Source: Sphingomonas abaci
GTDB lineage: Bacteria; Pseudomonadota; Alphaproteobacteria; Sphingomonadales; Sphingomonadaceae
Length of the DNA stretch: 64,000 bases
Assembly: GCF_014199625.1 (NCBI RefSeq)
Contig: NZ_JACHNY010000008.1
Span: forward strand, 78,369 to 142,368
Direction of reading: 5' to 3'
Shown here piece by piece: positions 56,440 through 64,000 of this stretch. Made by a program: the position numbers and the translations under genes. Within the stretch, counting starts at the first letter, position 1; each line of letters starts with the position of its first letter. Under the pieces are notes generated by a model, which was given only the letters and a program-made list of their open reading frames with translations, did not search any database and was not told the origin of the DNA.

Positions 56440-56961
56440 GTGGGAGCGTCTAATCCTTACAATTCTGGCGAAAGCAGTAGCAGCGCCAAGCCAGAACTTG
56501 CCGACTTCCTCCTCGCGAGGATGAAGGAATTGCGGGTCACGTTCCGCGTGCTCGAGGCTTCAACGCCGATGATGAAGCGGACGAGGCTCCACTGCATCCT
56601 GCATTCGGACACGGCCAAGCGCCGGCCGATGCGCGTGGACGAGGCCCAGGCGATCTGCGCCGCGCTCGGCATCACGCAGTCAGAAGCGTTCTTCGGGACC
56701 GAGCTGCTCGGCTGCATGTCGGGTGACGATCGCGAGGAGGCCGCAGGCCTGACGTCATTCCTCGCGACGATGTTCGGCGGATTGGCGCCGAGATTGGCGA
56801 ACGCTGTGTCCGCGATCGGCGGCTTGGATCTAAGCGACGTGAAGGGTGAGCACGGCCAGCAGATCCAGCAGCTGGTATGTGAGACTTTCGAGCGAGGGTA
56901 TGCGGACCTAGCTGAGCGCAAGGGGCTCCGGCTGCGAAAGAGAGAGGCCGACGGGCTCTAA
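56440..56961 (+). CDS. Helix-turn-helix-like regulator
   Basis: A 173-residue protein with GTG start at 56440. Residues about 20-85 (KPELADFLLARMKELRVTFRVLEAS...VDEAQAICAALGITQSEAFFG) resemble an XRE-type helix-turn-helix domain. The C-terminal half is helical with EHGQQIQQLVCETFERGYADLAER. A strong terminator follows the gene. It is the best candidate in the window for a protein that binds the nearby palindrome array, which is an inference. Confidence 0.6.
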   Translation: MGASNPYNSGESSSSAKPELADFLLARMKELRVTFRVLEASTPMMKRTRLHCILHSDTAKRRPMRVDEAQAICAALGITQSEAFFGTELLGCMSGDDREEAAGLTSFLATMFGGLAPRLANAVSAIGGLDLSDVKGEHGQQIQQLVCETFERGYADLAERKGLRLRKREADGL

Positions 56962-56988
56962 CGGCACCTCGACTGAAATGATGGATTG

Positions 56989-57014
56989 GGCACCGCTTCA
57001 GGTGCCTTTTTTTT
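56989..57014 (+). terminator. Rho-independent terminator
   Basis: GGCACC-GCTTCA-GGTGCC followed by eight T. It lies 27 bases after the stop at 56961. This is the clearest intrinsic terminator of the window. Confidence 0.93.
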
Positions 57015-57539
57015 GGCGCTGTCACCACCGCCACGCCGTCCCGGACAGACCTCCCGCCGCCCTGCCATCTCGCGTCCCTTAGGGCTCCTAGAGCATCTGA
57101 CGCCCCCCGGGATCGGAAGGGGAGGGGGAGGTTGAACGCGGGCTGGAGGACCGTGTGCATCAGCAAACGGGGATGATGCCGTTTGAGCCGAAGCCGACAC
57201 GGTGCTACGGCAAGGCATGGCTTACGCTTCCGTAATCCAGACCCCCCTTACCGACCGCTACACCGACACAGCCTCTCGCGTTTTCAAAAGCACGAAGAAG
57301 GGCGGCCGGGCGGCCTGGACCTGTCCGAAATCGGCAGAAACAGGGCCTAGAAAGCCGGTTTTGGGGTCGGATTTCGTGCTTTCGGAAACGCCAGCGGCCG
57401 AATTTTCGTGCTTTCAAAAACGCGAGAGCGCCGGAAGCGAATTATCAAAAACACGAGAGCGTCGAGGTCACTGGGGATCCCGGCTGAACCCGATCCGCTC
57501 TCCTCGGCGAATGCCGAGACACATGAAGGTAAGTTGACA
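57015..57539. other. Intergenic region upstream of repA, with iterons
   Basis: A 525-bp stretch between the terminator and repA. 57015-57240 shows no recognised feature except GC-rich runs. 57281-57457 holds iteron copies in both orientations. The repA ribosome-binding site (AAGGTAAG) lies at 57525-57532. Confidence 0.65.
57281..57457. repeat. Iterons upstream of repA (TTTTCAAAAGCACGAA type)
   Basis: Copies lie at 57281-57296 (plus), 57373-57388 and 57405-57420 (minus, TTCGTGCTTTC core) and a degenerate 57442-57457 (plus). Three further copies lie after repA. The shared core is AAAAGCACGAA or GAAAGCACGAA. Inverted copies near the start could serve RepA autoregulation while direct copies serve initiation. 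Confidence 0.85.
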
Positions 57540-58397
57540 ATGGCGGAGCAAGAACAGGGCGAGCTTTTTCTGCTCGACAGTCCTCTCCACGGACCAGTCC
57601 GCGGAGAGCGGTCACTCATGGCATGGCCGTTCTTCGCGTTGGCGAAGAAGGCCTGGATGCAACCGCTTACCTATAAAAAGGGTGACATCTCGATCGAAAT
57701 CGGGCCGGGACCAAAAGGGGTGGCCACGATCTACGACAAGGAAATCCTGCTCTATATCGCCAGCCTAATGGTTTCCAAGGTAGAGGCAGGGAAGGCCATT
57801 GGGCAGGAGTTCAGCTTCAGTGCGAACGACCTTTTCAGCGTCACCGGCGTCAACAAGTCGGCTAGGTCCTACACAAGATTGTCTGAGGCTCTTGAGCGAC
57901 TTCAAGGCACACAGATCAAGACCAACATCGAAGCAGGCGGGGAAGGCGAGGAGGGCTTTTTCTCGTGGCTACAAGAGGCCAAGCTGCAATACAGCAAGGG
58001 CGAAGGTGGCGTGAAGCGCCTGAAGGCGGTCAAAATTCGCCTCTGTGACTGGCTGTATCGGGCTATCATGGTCGACCGCCAGGTCCTCGAATACGCATCC
58101 ACCTACTTCCAGCTCGGCCCGGTCGAACGTCGACTCTATGAGGTTGCCCGATCGCTGTGCGTTGACGGTCAGACTACCATTCCGCTTGAGGATCTGCGGC
58201 TGCAGATGGGCTACCAAGGATCCTCGCGCCAATTCAAATTCGCACTTACGAAAACCATCAAAGAGGACCCGATCCCAGGCTTTCGATTTGAGATCGAGGA
58301 TCAAGGTCTCGGAACGGTGACGGCAGCCGGGCGAACAGTCCGCGAATACCTCGTCAAAATCATTCCAGAGAGCACGGTGAAGCGCCTCTCGTCATAG
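57540..58397 (+). CDS. repA: Plasmid replication initiator RepA
   Basis: A 285-residue replication initiator protein A. ATG 57540 was chosen because AAGGTAAG lies upstream. A frame open from 57408 is not needed. Family blocks are RSLMAWPFFALAKKAWMQPLTYKKGDISIEI, GPKGVATIYDKEILLYIASLMV, LSEALERLQGTQIKTNI and YFQLGPVERRLYEVARS. The protein should bind the iterons on both sides and open the origin. The origin is probably in the iteron-rich gaps. Confidence 0.93.
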   Translation: MAEQEQGELFLLDSPLHGPVRGERSLMAWPFFALAKKAWMQPLTYKKGDISIEIGPGPKGVATIYDKEILLYIASLMVSKVEAGKAIGQEFSFSANDLFSVTGVNKSARSYTRLSEALERLQGTQIKTNIEAGGEGEEGFFSWLQEAKLQYSKGEGGVKRLKAVKIRLCDWLYRAIMVDRQVLEYASTYFQLGPVERRLYEVARSLCVDGQTTIPLEDLRLQMGYQGSSRQFKFALTKTIKEDPIPGFRFEIEDQGLGTVTAAGRTVREYLVKIIPESTVKRLSS

Positions 58398-58452
58398 ACG
58401 TTTTCGATTCGACGAAAGCCGACTCCAAACACGGCGCCACCAACTTCTCGCG

Positions 58453-58553
58453 TTTCCAAAAGCACGAATTGTTGTCCCGTGGCGCGGGACGGGGCAGCCT
58501 ACGTGTTTTCAAAAGCACGAACATTAGCCGCCTAATGTTGTCGAAAGCACGAA
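58453..58553 (+). repeat. Three direct iterons downstream of repA
   Basis: Copies at 58453-58468 (TTTCCAAAAGCACGAA), 58506-58521 (TTTTCAAAAGCACGAA) and 58538-58553 (TTGTCGAAAGCACGAA). The middle copy is identical to the one at 57281. All three are on the plus strand, spaced 53 and 32 bases apart. Confidence 0.88.
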
Positions 58554-58656
58554 TCACGCGTGTTTCGCGAATGGCTATCGTGCGCCACTATGCGGCCGCC
58601 TGGGTCGCAGTCCGCGGCCTGGAAAAATTGGGAATGGCTGTGACCACATAAACGAA

Positions 58657-58677
58657 TGCCCGGCACGAGGCCGGGCA
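58657..58677. terminator. Stem-loop downstream of repA
   Basis: TGCCCGGC and GCCGGGCA form a perfect 8-bp stem with loop ACGAG. No U-tract is present. It may end the repA transcript or be an origin element. Confidence 0.45.
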
Positions 58678-58828
58678 CCCTGAGACCGCTATGTCCGATG
58701 CCGGCAAGCATCGAAAGAGCCGTTGAACGCTCAAGATATACTGGTTTCCGAGCTTCGGTTCAAGGGTTGCGCGCTTCGCGCCACGGACGAGTTTTGCCCC
58801 GGTCCCGGCCCAATGTGAGGGCAGGAAA

Positions 58829-59662
58829 TTGGCTGCAATAACAATGGCAGAGGCGGCTCTGGCCGTGCTCGGCGGTGCCCGCTTCAAGCGGAAGCCGTCG
58901 CGATCTGGCGCAACCCACCGCACTGGGGCGCCCGTGCGGCGCGACAGCATCGAGGCTGGTACGTTCGAAGACGCCTTCTTTTCGCGTCCCAGCAAAGGTG
59001 AAACCGACCGGATCTACAAGCGCGCTGCGGCGCTGAGCGCGGGACGGGCGAACCTGCGCGCAAGGATCGCGCACGAAGAACGAGAGCCGACACCGCGGGA
59101 GGCCGCTATCCTGCGCTTCAGCCGTAACACGCTGGCGGTCCTCGAGGCATTGCTCAGGATCGCGCGAGTCCAAGCAGGCCGTGTGTACCCCACCCTCGAG
59201 TATCTGGCCGAGACTGTCGGTATCGGACGCCGCACCGTCATCCGCGCACTTGCGCTTCTGACCGAACTCGGCTTCGTTCTTGCCCAGCGTCGCTTCAAAC
59301 GCGTCGAGATCGACGGCGTTGGACCACGCTATAAGCAAACCAGCAATGCGTACCGCATGCTCATGCCGGCCTGGATCGAGGCTCACCTTCCGCGCTGGCT
59401 GCGTCCGGCTCCTTTGCCCGCGGATGTCGTCCAGCAGGAAGCCGAGCGGATCGAGCAGACGGCCGCGATGCTCAGCTCACTGTCGCGTCGGGAATATGCG
59501 TTGGCGACGGTCGACGGCCAACTAGGCAAGGTTCTCGCGCGCCTCGGCGCCGCGATCGATGCCAAAGAGAGCGAGTGCCAACCTGGCCTGCAACCGCTCC
59601 TAGATTCATATATCATTAGCTCAGAAAGACTTGGCCTAGCCGGCCAAGGCGTTCACGCCTGA
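58829..59662 (+). CDS. Winged-helix replication-associated protein
   Basis: A 277-residue protein from TTG 58829 (GAGG at 58817-58820) or 272 residues from ATG 58844. Residues about 118-155 (PTLEYLAETVGIGRRTVIRALALLTELGFVLAQRR) form a clear winged helix-turn-helix. The protein resembles helix-turn-helix proteins encoded near plasmid replication genes. The C-terminal part is helical (DVVQQEAERIEQTAAMLSSL). It could be a second initiator or a regulator of copy number. Confidence 0.7.
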   Translation: MAAITMAEAALAVLGGARFKRKPSRSGATHRTGAPVRRDSIEAGTFEDAFFSRPSKGETDRIYKRAAALSAGRANLRARIAHEEREPTPREAAILRFSRNTLAVLEALLRIARVQAGRVYPTLEYLAETVGIGRRTVIRALALLTELGFVLAQRRFKRVEIDGVGPRYKQTSNAYRMLMPAWIEAHLPRWLRPAPLPADVVQQEAERIEQTAAMLSSLSRREYALATVDGQLGKVLARLGAAIDAKESECQPGLQPLLDSYIISSERLGLAGQGVHA

Positions 59663-59744
59663 CGGCGAGAGCAACGAAACCGCAACGCGCATCTCGACGG
59701 CGGCCCGAAGACTGACTGTCGGAGCGCCGGCTACGCCGTCGCAT

Positions 59745-59761
59745 TGCTCCCGAAAGGAGCA
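59745..59761. terminator. Short hairpin between convergent genes
   Basis: TGCTCC-CGAAA-GGAGCA followed shortly by TGCGTTTTC. It lies between the convergent winged-helix and transglycosylase genes and could terminate both directions. Confidence 0.5.
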
Positions 59762-59807
59762 TGCGTTTTCTGGCGTCGATCATCGGCAGGGCGCGAACGC
59801 TGAGAGG

Positions 59808-60695
59808 TCAGAATTGCGCGAGTGCGACCGAGCGATAGGCAGGTTGTGGCAAGGTCGAACGAAGTGCTTGTGACCCAGGCGCTGCGGTCAATCTCGACCA
59901 ATTGGCGATGATGTCGGTTACATAGGCCTGCGTTTCGGTGATCCGGGGGACGAGACCCCCGCGCACTCGGCCAGGACCGGCATTATAGGCAGCGAGCGCG
60001 AGCTGCACGCGGCCGAACTTATCGAGCTGCTGGCGGAGGTATCGGGCACCGCCACGCATGTTCTGGTAGGGATCGAACCGGTTCACGCCGAGCCCCATCG
60101 CAGTGCCGGGCATCAGCTGCGCGAAGCCGAAGGCGTTTTTCGGCGATAGAGCTGTTGGATTGTAGCGGCTCTCGCGAATTATCATCGCGTCGAAGAGCCC
60201 AGTTGGAATGCCGTGTTCGCAGGCGATCGAGCTCATCATGCCATAGTAAATTGCCCGCCGACTTTCGGCCTCGCGCGAGAGAAACCCTGACGGCCGATAC
60301 GCGAGCGGAGCACAGCCGGGAACGAAGGCTGGCGCCGTAAACGATCCGACGCCCGGTTTCATCCAATCGGGCACGCTGATGGAGGACGTCGCCGCTACAG
60401 CCGGGGCCAGGCTGTCGGATACGCTGACCTCGGGAAAGATCGACGCGAGCTCCTGCTTCATCCGAAACTCAACGTAGCGGCGGCTTAGATCGTGCACCTT
60501 GAACTCAGGCGGGAGGTCAGGTGCTGGGAGGTCATCGGCGGGTCCGCCATCACCCTCCGCCATTGGCAGCGCCGACGCGGTGGTCATCGAGATCAGCTCA
60601 ACGCGCCGAACCTTGCCGCGCTTTTCAGGCGCGGCCGAAGCAGATGTGGCCAGCGCCACGCTCGCGATCGCCACACCGGCGTAAAACTTCTGCAC
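59808..60695 (-). CDS. Lytic transglycosylase (SLT domain)
   Basis: A 295-residue exported protein starting GTG 60695 behind GGAGG. The signal peptide MQKFYAGVAIASVALATSASA is clear. The C-terminal SLT domain has the catalytic Glu in AMIIRESRYNP, then NAFGFAQLMPGTAMGLGVNRFDPYQNMRGGARYL and ALAAYNAGPGRV. It cuts peptidoglycan and probably opens the wall for the transfer machine (VirB1-like role). A longer frame to 61223 is a shadow. Confidence 0.9.
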   Translation of the reverse strand: MQKFYAGVAIASVALATSASAAPEKRGKVRRVELISMTTASALPMAEGDGGPADDLPAPDLPPEFKVHDLSRRYVEFRMKQELASIFPEVSVSDSLAPAVAATSSISVPDWMKPGVGSFTAPAFVPGCAPLAYRPSGFLSREAESRRAIYYGMMSSIACEHGIPTGLFDAMIIRESRYNPTALSPKNAFGFAQLMPGTAMGLGVNRFDPYQNMRGGARYLRQQLDKFGRVQLALAAYNAGPGRVRGGLVPRITETQAYVTDIIANWSRLTAAPGSQALRSTLPQPAYRSVALAQF

Positions 60696-60809
60696 AAAAA
60701 CCTCCTCGACCCCCTGTTTAAAAGAGTGGAGATCAAGAGATTTGCCCTTGTCAAGACCGGGGCCGAGGGCGAAACTGGTCAAGAAACGTCGCCCAAAGGC
60801 TCTTCGAGC

Positions 60810-62102
60810 ATGTGGTTGATCCATCGAGACACTGACGGAAAAGGTCCAAATCGCATCAAGCTTCCGCAGCCGCTGCGGGAGGCGCTGGTACGCTGGTACG
60901 TGGGCAAAGGCACCTTCCACGACGAGCAGGCCGGCATCACGCTCGTTCAGAACGCGCGCATCGGTCACCGCTGGATCGCCTGCAATTGCCTTGGAGCGGA
61001 GGCGGCCCCACCGATCCTCACACCCGCGTTCCTGTCCGAGGCGGAGACCTACTATCTTCGACGTCTGACCAGCGAGAAACGTCCCGAGCATCGCGCAGAC
61101 TGCCCGTTCTTCCGCGACCAGGTGACCAACCGGATCACCGAGATCCGGTCCCCCAACACGCCCACCGACCCGCCTGCTGGCTTTTTCGAGGTGCTCAGGC
61201 CCGCGCCGGAGAAGCTCTCGCAACGGCCGGAAGAAGACAGCAACGACGATCGGACGCGAAACGCGTCGACGCCGCGGCTGGCTCGCCTTCTATGGCGGCT
61301 AATGGACACGGCCGGATCCAACAGCGTCCCGCCGATCGGCGCAGGTCCGGAGTGGTCGATCAAGGAGGCCTTTGCCGCCATCCTCGGCGCGGCGGGAAAG
61401 ATCGAGATTGCTCCCGGCATCGAGTTAGGCCGCGCCATCTGGACGCACGCCCGGCCGCTCGAGGCCAAGGTCGTGTATGCAACGCTGCGACGCCTCGCGG
61501 AAAACTGGCCAAAGGCGCATGCGCCGCAAGGCTTCGTCCTGCTCTATGCGACCGCGATCCAAGGGCACAAAATCTACGTGCCCGATGGTCCTCCCGTGGA
61601 AATCGCTAATCGGGTTCAGTCACCATCGGTGCGGGGTAACAGGATCAGCGGCCCGTTCCTCGTGCTGGTTGTCGCCGGCGAGTACCCGGAGGCCCATGGG
61701 TATGCGCCGCTGCGGGGGTACGCACAGCCGATTTACAATGGCCGGCTGTTCGTTCCGGTGGAGTCGGATTTCGAGCGGAAAACCCTCAAGCGGATCTTGG
61801 AAGCCCAACGGCTTCTCCGTTCGCAGTCAATTGATCTGGCGATCGGAAAGCCGCTCTTCGATACCATGACACCAGATGGCCCATGTCGTCCGGACTTCGT
61901 CCTCGAGGGGAGATCCCGCGAAACCGGGGAGCTGCGCACGCTCGTTGTGGAAGCGATGGGGTTCGACAACGACGATTATCTCGCCGCAAAGGCGGTGACC
62001 CACCCGCGCATGCGCCACCTGGGCGATCTGCTCACATTACGCCCGAGTGATATCGAGGACGATGCTGCGGGCATTCAAATCGCCAATGCGATGAGGCTCT
62101 AA
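60810..62102 (+). CDS. Conserved plasmid protein, possibly DUF1173 family
   Basis: A 430-residue protein starting ATG 60810 (MWLIHRDTDGKG). Cys/His positions near residues 57-100 (IACNCLGAE, HRADCPFF) could bind metal. The C-terminal half has GYAPLRGYAQPIYNGRLFVPVESDFER and RPDFVLEGRS...LVVEAMGF, which reads like a nuclease-type D-x(n)-E fold (PDF...VEAMG). Similar conserved genes occur on large conjugative plasmids, perhaps as DUF1173. The family assignment is tentative and the function unknown. Confidence 0.5.
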   Translation: MWLIHRDTDGKGPNRIKLPQPLREALVRWYVGKGTFHDEQAGITLVQNARIGHRWIACNCLGAEAAPPILTPAFLSEAETYYLRRLTSEKRPEHRADCPFFRDQVTNRITEIRSPNTPTDPPAGFFEVLRPAPEKLSQRPEEDSNDDRTRNASTPRLARLLWRLMDTAGSNSVPPIGAGPEWSIKEAFAAILGAAGKIEIAPGIELGRAIWTHARPLEAKVVYATLRRLAENWPKAHAPQGFVLLYATAIQGHKIYVPDGPPVEIANRVQSPSVRGNRISGPFLVLVVAGEYPEAHGYAPLRGYAQPIYNGRLFVPVESDFERKTLKRILEAQRLLRSQSIDLAIGKPLFDTMTPDGPCRPDFVLEGRSRETGELRTLVVEAMGFDNDDYLAAKAVTHPRMRHLGDLLTLRPSDIEDDAAGIQIANAMRL

Positions 62103-62142
62103 AAGCCTCGTTGGACCGCTAAATAATTGCAGGCTCTGAGGA

Positions 62143-62412
62143 TCAACCCCAGTTCATCGTCGCGGCGAAGTAACAGACTATGCCAAGTGTAACGGGCGTG
62201 GAAAGTAGGTAGAGCTTCTGCCAGCGCCACCATGTCTTCGGAAGCAGCAGAGCCGCACCGCGGATCGTGCGGGCATCTTGCCAGACCTTGGCCTGCCACA
62301 TCTCGTGAAGCGTCACCGAAACTGACATGACCATGGCGATTCCGCAGCAGATTCCTGCCGCCAGATAGATGGCGACCCAGTTCGCGATCTCGACTGGCGA
62401 AAACTGAGACAT
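62143..62412 (-). CDS. Small membrane protein (89 residues)
   Basis: Starts ATG 62412 (MSQFSPVEIANW) behind AAGAGG. Two hydrophobic segments lie near residues 12-32 and 66-84, separated by a Trp-rich amphipathic stretch (MWQAKVWQDARTIRG, PKTWWRWQKLY). It is convergent with the preceding gene. No family was recognised. Confidence 0.55.
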   Translation of the reverse strand: MSQFSPVEIANWVAIYLAAGICCGIAMVMSVSVTLHEMWQAKVWQDARTIRGAALLLPKTWWRWQKLYLLSTPVTLGIVCYFAATMNWG

Positions 62413-62653
62413 CCACACCTCTTTTTAAGGCCGTGCGTCGACAAACAAGCACGGATCGATTCTAGTTCCTAGAGCACCCTACTTGGCTGGGCTTAGCGCT
62501 GGGTAAACGGGACGGATACGAAATCAGCCCTGATTTAACAGGGGTAGAGGAAGAGCGGAGGGGGGGAGAAAGGATGGGCTGCTCGGGTGGCCCGACATTC
62601 CCTTGCGGTAATGGTTCGCCGGTACAGGCGGCCAGGTACGAGGTCCGCTCGCC

Positions 62654-62896
62654 ATGGAACGCTTCCTGCTCTTCATCCGCGACGTCGACGGTCGCGATCA
62701 AACCGACGTGCATCCCAGTGAACGATCGGCCCGCACGGCCCTAGCGGCTTATGTACGGAGCCGGTCCGAACCGAACGCCGATGTCGTCCCCCTCCACGAC
62801 GACGACGCGATCGACAGCTATTTCGCCGCGCGGGACGCTGCATATGTGATCGCGCGCCTGACGAAGACGATGCGACGCGAGGGGGATCCGGCATGA
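62654..62896 (+). CDS. Hypothetical protein (80 residues)
   Basis: Starts ATG 62654 (MERFLLFIRDVDGRDQTDVH), a small acidic soluble protein. Its stop overlaps the start of the Toprim gene by 4 bases, so translation is coupled. No family was recognised. Confidence 0.55.
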   Translation: MERFLLFIRDVDGRDQTDVHPSERSARTALAAYVRSRSEPNADVVPLHDDDAIDSYFAARDAAYVIARLTKTMRREGDPA

Positions 62897-63753
62897 CCCT
62901 GATCGCCAATCGTCCGTCACAGAAGCTGGTCGACCTCGTCGGCGCGCTCGGGGGAACTTGGCACCGGAACGTCGCGACGTGCCGCTGCCCAGCGCATACG
63001 GACAAGACGCCAAGCCTGTCACTCCGACAAGGCGATCGAGGCATCCTTGTGACCTGCTTTGCGGGTTGCGACCCTGCCGACATCCTGCGCGAGCTCGACC
63101 GCATACCGCTAGGCCAGCGCTATGAGCCACCCAAGGTGACCCGCGCAGGAGGCACCGCCAATATCGAGCGATTATGGAATGAGGCTCGTGGCGTGCCAGG
63201 AACCTGCGCGGAGCGCTATCTCGCGTCGCGCTTCCTGCTACCGCTGCCGACCGACATTCGCTTTCACCCGCGCTGCCCACTCGGGCCGAAGCCGCTCACC
63301 GTGTTCAAGCCAGCACTGCTCGTCGCCGTTCGCGAAGCTGACCGCCTGGTCGCTTTCCAAAGGATTTTCATCGATCCCGCAACGAGCGCCTACACCGAGA
63401 AGCAGACGCTCGGGACCCTCGGCAATGGCGCGTGGCGTGGCGGTGGTCTGGCCTCGACGATAGGGCTCGCAGAGGGTTTCGAGAGTGCCCAAGCATGGTC
63501 GCGACTGCGTGGCCTCCCCTGTTGGTCTTCGTTCGGGTCACGACGACTCGACCTTCTGGCCATTCCATCGTCGGTCACCCGGCTGATCCTGGCTGCGGAT
63601 CGCGATCTCGCTGGGCGACGCGCTGTGGCGCGCAGCATCGAACAATATGCGTCCGACACCCTGACCGTCGTGCCGGACTTTCCGCCGGCGCCCTACAAGG
63701 ATTGGGCGGAGGTGCTCGAGGCGAAAGAGAGGGGAGGGGGAGGGAGGCGGTGA
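62893..63753 (+). CDS. Toprim-domain primase-like protein
   Basis: A 286-residue protein. The N-terminus has a CHC2-like zinc finger (CRCPAHTDKTPSLSL...VTCFAGCDPADIL). The C-terminus has a Toprim domain with GLAEGFESAQAW (Glu) and LILAADRDLAGRRAVA (Asp-x-Asp). It resembles DnaG-type plasmid primase-like proteins that support lagging-strand or post-transfer synthesis. In related plasmids it precedes a large helicase/methylase gene, which fits the cut gene that follows. Confidence 0.85.
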   Translation: MTLIANRPSQKLVDLVGALGGTWHRNVATCRCPAHTDKTPSLSLRQGDRGILVTCFAGCDPADILRELDRIPLGQRYEPPKVTRAGGTANIERLWNEARGVPGTCAERYLASRFLLPLPTDIRFHPRCPLGPKPLTVFKPALLVAVREADRLVAFQRIFIDPATSAYTEKQTLGTLGNGAWRGGGLASTIGLAEGFESAQAWSRLRGLPCWSSFGSRRLDLLAIPSSVTRLILAADRDLAGRRAVARSIEQYASDTLTVVPDFPPAPYKDWAEVLEAKERGGGGRR

Positions 63754-63789
63754 GCTGCCGGAATGGCAGCATGACCAAGGGAGCCTTCC

Positions 63790-63905
63790 ATGTCCGACCT
63801 CCTCGACTTGCCGCCTGTCACCGACCGACCGGCCGCGCTCACGATCGCGCTCGCACTGGCGTCTGGCGAGCCGATCACGCGGCGCGCGCTCAACAACGCC
63901 ATGAC
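63790..63905 (+). pseudogene. 5' fragment of a large gene, apparently cut by a transposon end
   Basis: ATG 63790 opens MSDLLDLPPVTDRPAALTIA and continues to NNAMT before the sequence changes at 63906. It follows the Toprim gene by 36 bases. The start resembles the N-terminus of strawberry-notch-type helicase/methylase genes that often follow such Toprim genes on sphingomonad plasmids. The identification is tentative because only about 39 codons remain. Confidence 0.5.
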
Positions 63906-64000
63906 GGGGGCACCTCAAGGTTTGTCATATGGACAGCGGCAGTCGGAACAAATGGTCAACAAAAGCCTGAGCGTTGCCGCAAAGTATATTAAGTTTCGTG
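63906..64000 (+). mobile_element. Probable end of a second Tn3-like transposon (cut by window end)
   Basis: GGGGGCACCTCAAGGTTTGT matches the first 20 bases of the 2914/13065 repeats (GGCGTCACCTCAAGGTTTGT) except for two positions. GACA and CG matches continue further inside. Tn3-family ends commonly begin GGGG. The remaining 75 bases contain no recognisable gene. The partner end is outside the window. Confidence 0.65.

Larger units (their letters stand above)
58398..58828. other. Intergenic region downstream of repA, with iterons
   Basis: A 431-bp stretch. 58453-58553 holds three direct iterons and 58657-58677 a stem-loop. No gene was recognised. It is the best candidate for the vegetative origin. 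Confidence 0.6.

Noticed and set aside
60492..60809. N-terminal extension of the gene at 60810
   Set aside because: It lies opposite the signal peptide and early part of the lytic transglycosylase, which has a good GTG start and GGAGG. The conserved-looking part starts at 60810.

Overview
The window looks like part of a large conjugative plasmid of a sphingomonad (Alphaproteobacteria, Sphingomonadaceae such as Sphingomonas, Sphingobium or Novosphingobium). The reasons are the high GC content, the gene style (TonB-dependent receptor, GMC oxidoreductase, imuA-imuB-dnaE2), an alphaproteobacterial LexA box (GAAC-N7-GAAC), a RepA-type initiator with iterons and a complete-looking F-type transfer cluster. 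No housekeeping, rRNA or tRNA genes were seen. The taxon and replicon type are inferences.

Region 1 (1-2908 and 13066-22103) is a catabolic block for aromatic compounds. It holds a 3-oxoadipyl-CoA thiolase (pcaF), an aromatic-acid MFS importer, an NTF2/SnoaL-like protein, a DMT exporter, a TonB-dependent receptor, a MetA/phenol-type outer-membrane protein, a Tat-exported GMC alcohol oxidoreductase and a benzaldehyde-type dehydrogenase. Together they suggest uptake of an aryl alcohol, oxidation to aldehyde and acid, and entry into the beta-ketoadipate route. Tandem ATAC-N7-GTAT boxes with identical 22-bp spacing lie before the receptor gene and before the GMC gene, suggesting one LysR-type regulon.

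Region 2 (2914-13065) is a 10,152-bp Tn3-family transposon inserted into the NTF2/SnoaL-like gene. Its ends are 56-bp inverted repeats with two mismatches, flanked by the 5-bp duplication CATCC. Removing the element and one CATCC copy restores an exact 126-codon reading frame. Cargo: a Rap1a-like protein, a PepSY-like protein, a tandem DUF1259 protein, chrB, chrA, a Tat-exported Fe/Mn superoxide dismutase and a Cj0069-family ATP-grasp-like protein, followed by tnpR, a res region and tnpA. The left end keeps a fragment of a second, diverged tnpA.

Region 3 (22104-35903) is accessory. It has a helicase-nuclease fusion with a neighbouring membrane protein (candidate defence pair), then a DNA-damage island: SRAP protein, HU-like protein, HNH protein, LexA box, imuA, imuB, dnaE2. 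Small hypothetical genes, a ComEA-like helix-hairpin-helix protein, a Cro/CI regulator, an SGNH hydrolase and small membrane proteins follow.

Region 4 (55460 down to 35907, minus strand) is the F-type type IV secretion cluster in the order traA, L, E, K, B, dsbC-like, V, C, small membrane gene, trbI, S26 peptidase, traW, small membrane gene, traU, trbC, traN, hypothetical, traF, traH, traG. Most neighbours overlap by a few bases, so translation is probably coupled. The relaxase and coupling protein (TraI, TraD) are not in the window.

Region 5 (55461-64000) is the control and replication region: a phased array of GTCCG-N6-CGGAC palindromes with exact 20-bp period, two regulator-like genes, a strong terminator, RepA with iterons on both sides, a second winged-helix protein, a lytic transglycosylase, hypothetical genes and a Toprim primase-like protein. 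The window ends in a gene that seems to be cut at 63906 by the end of a second transposon related to the first.
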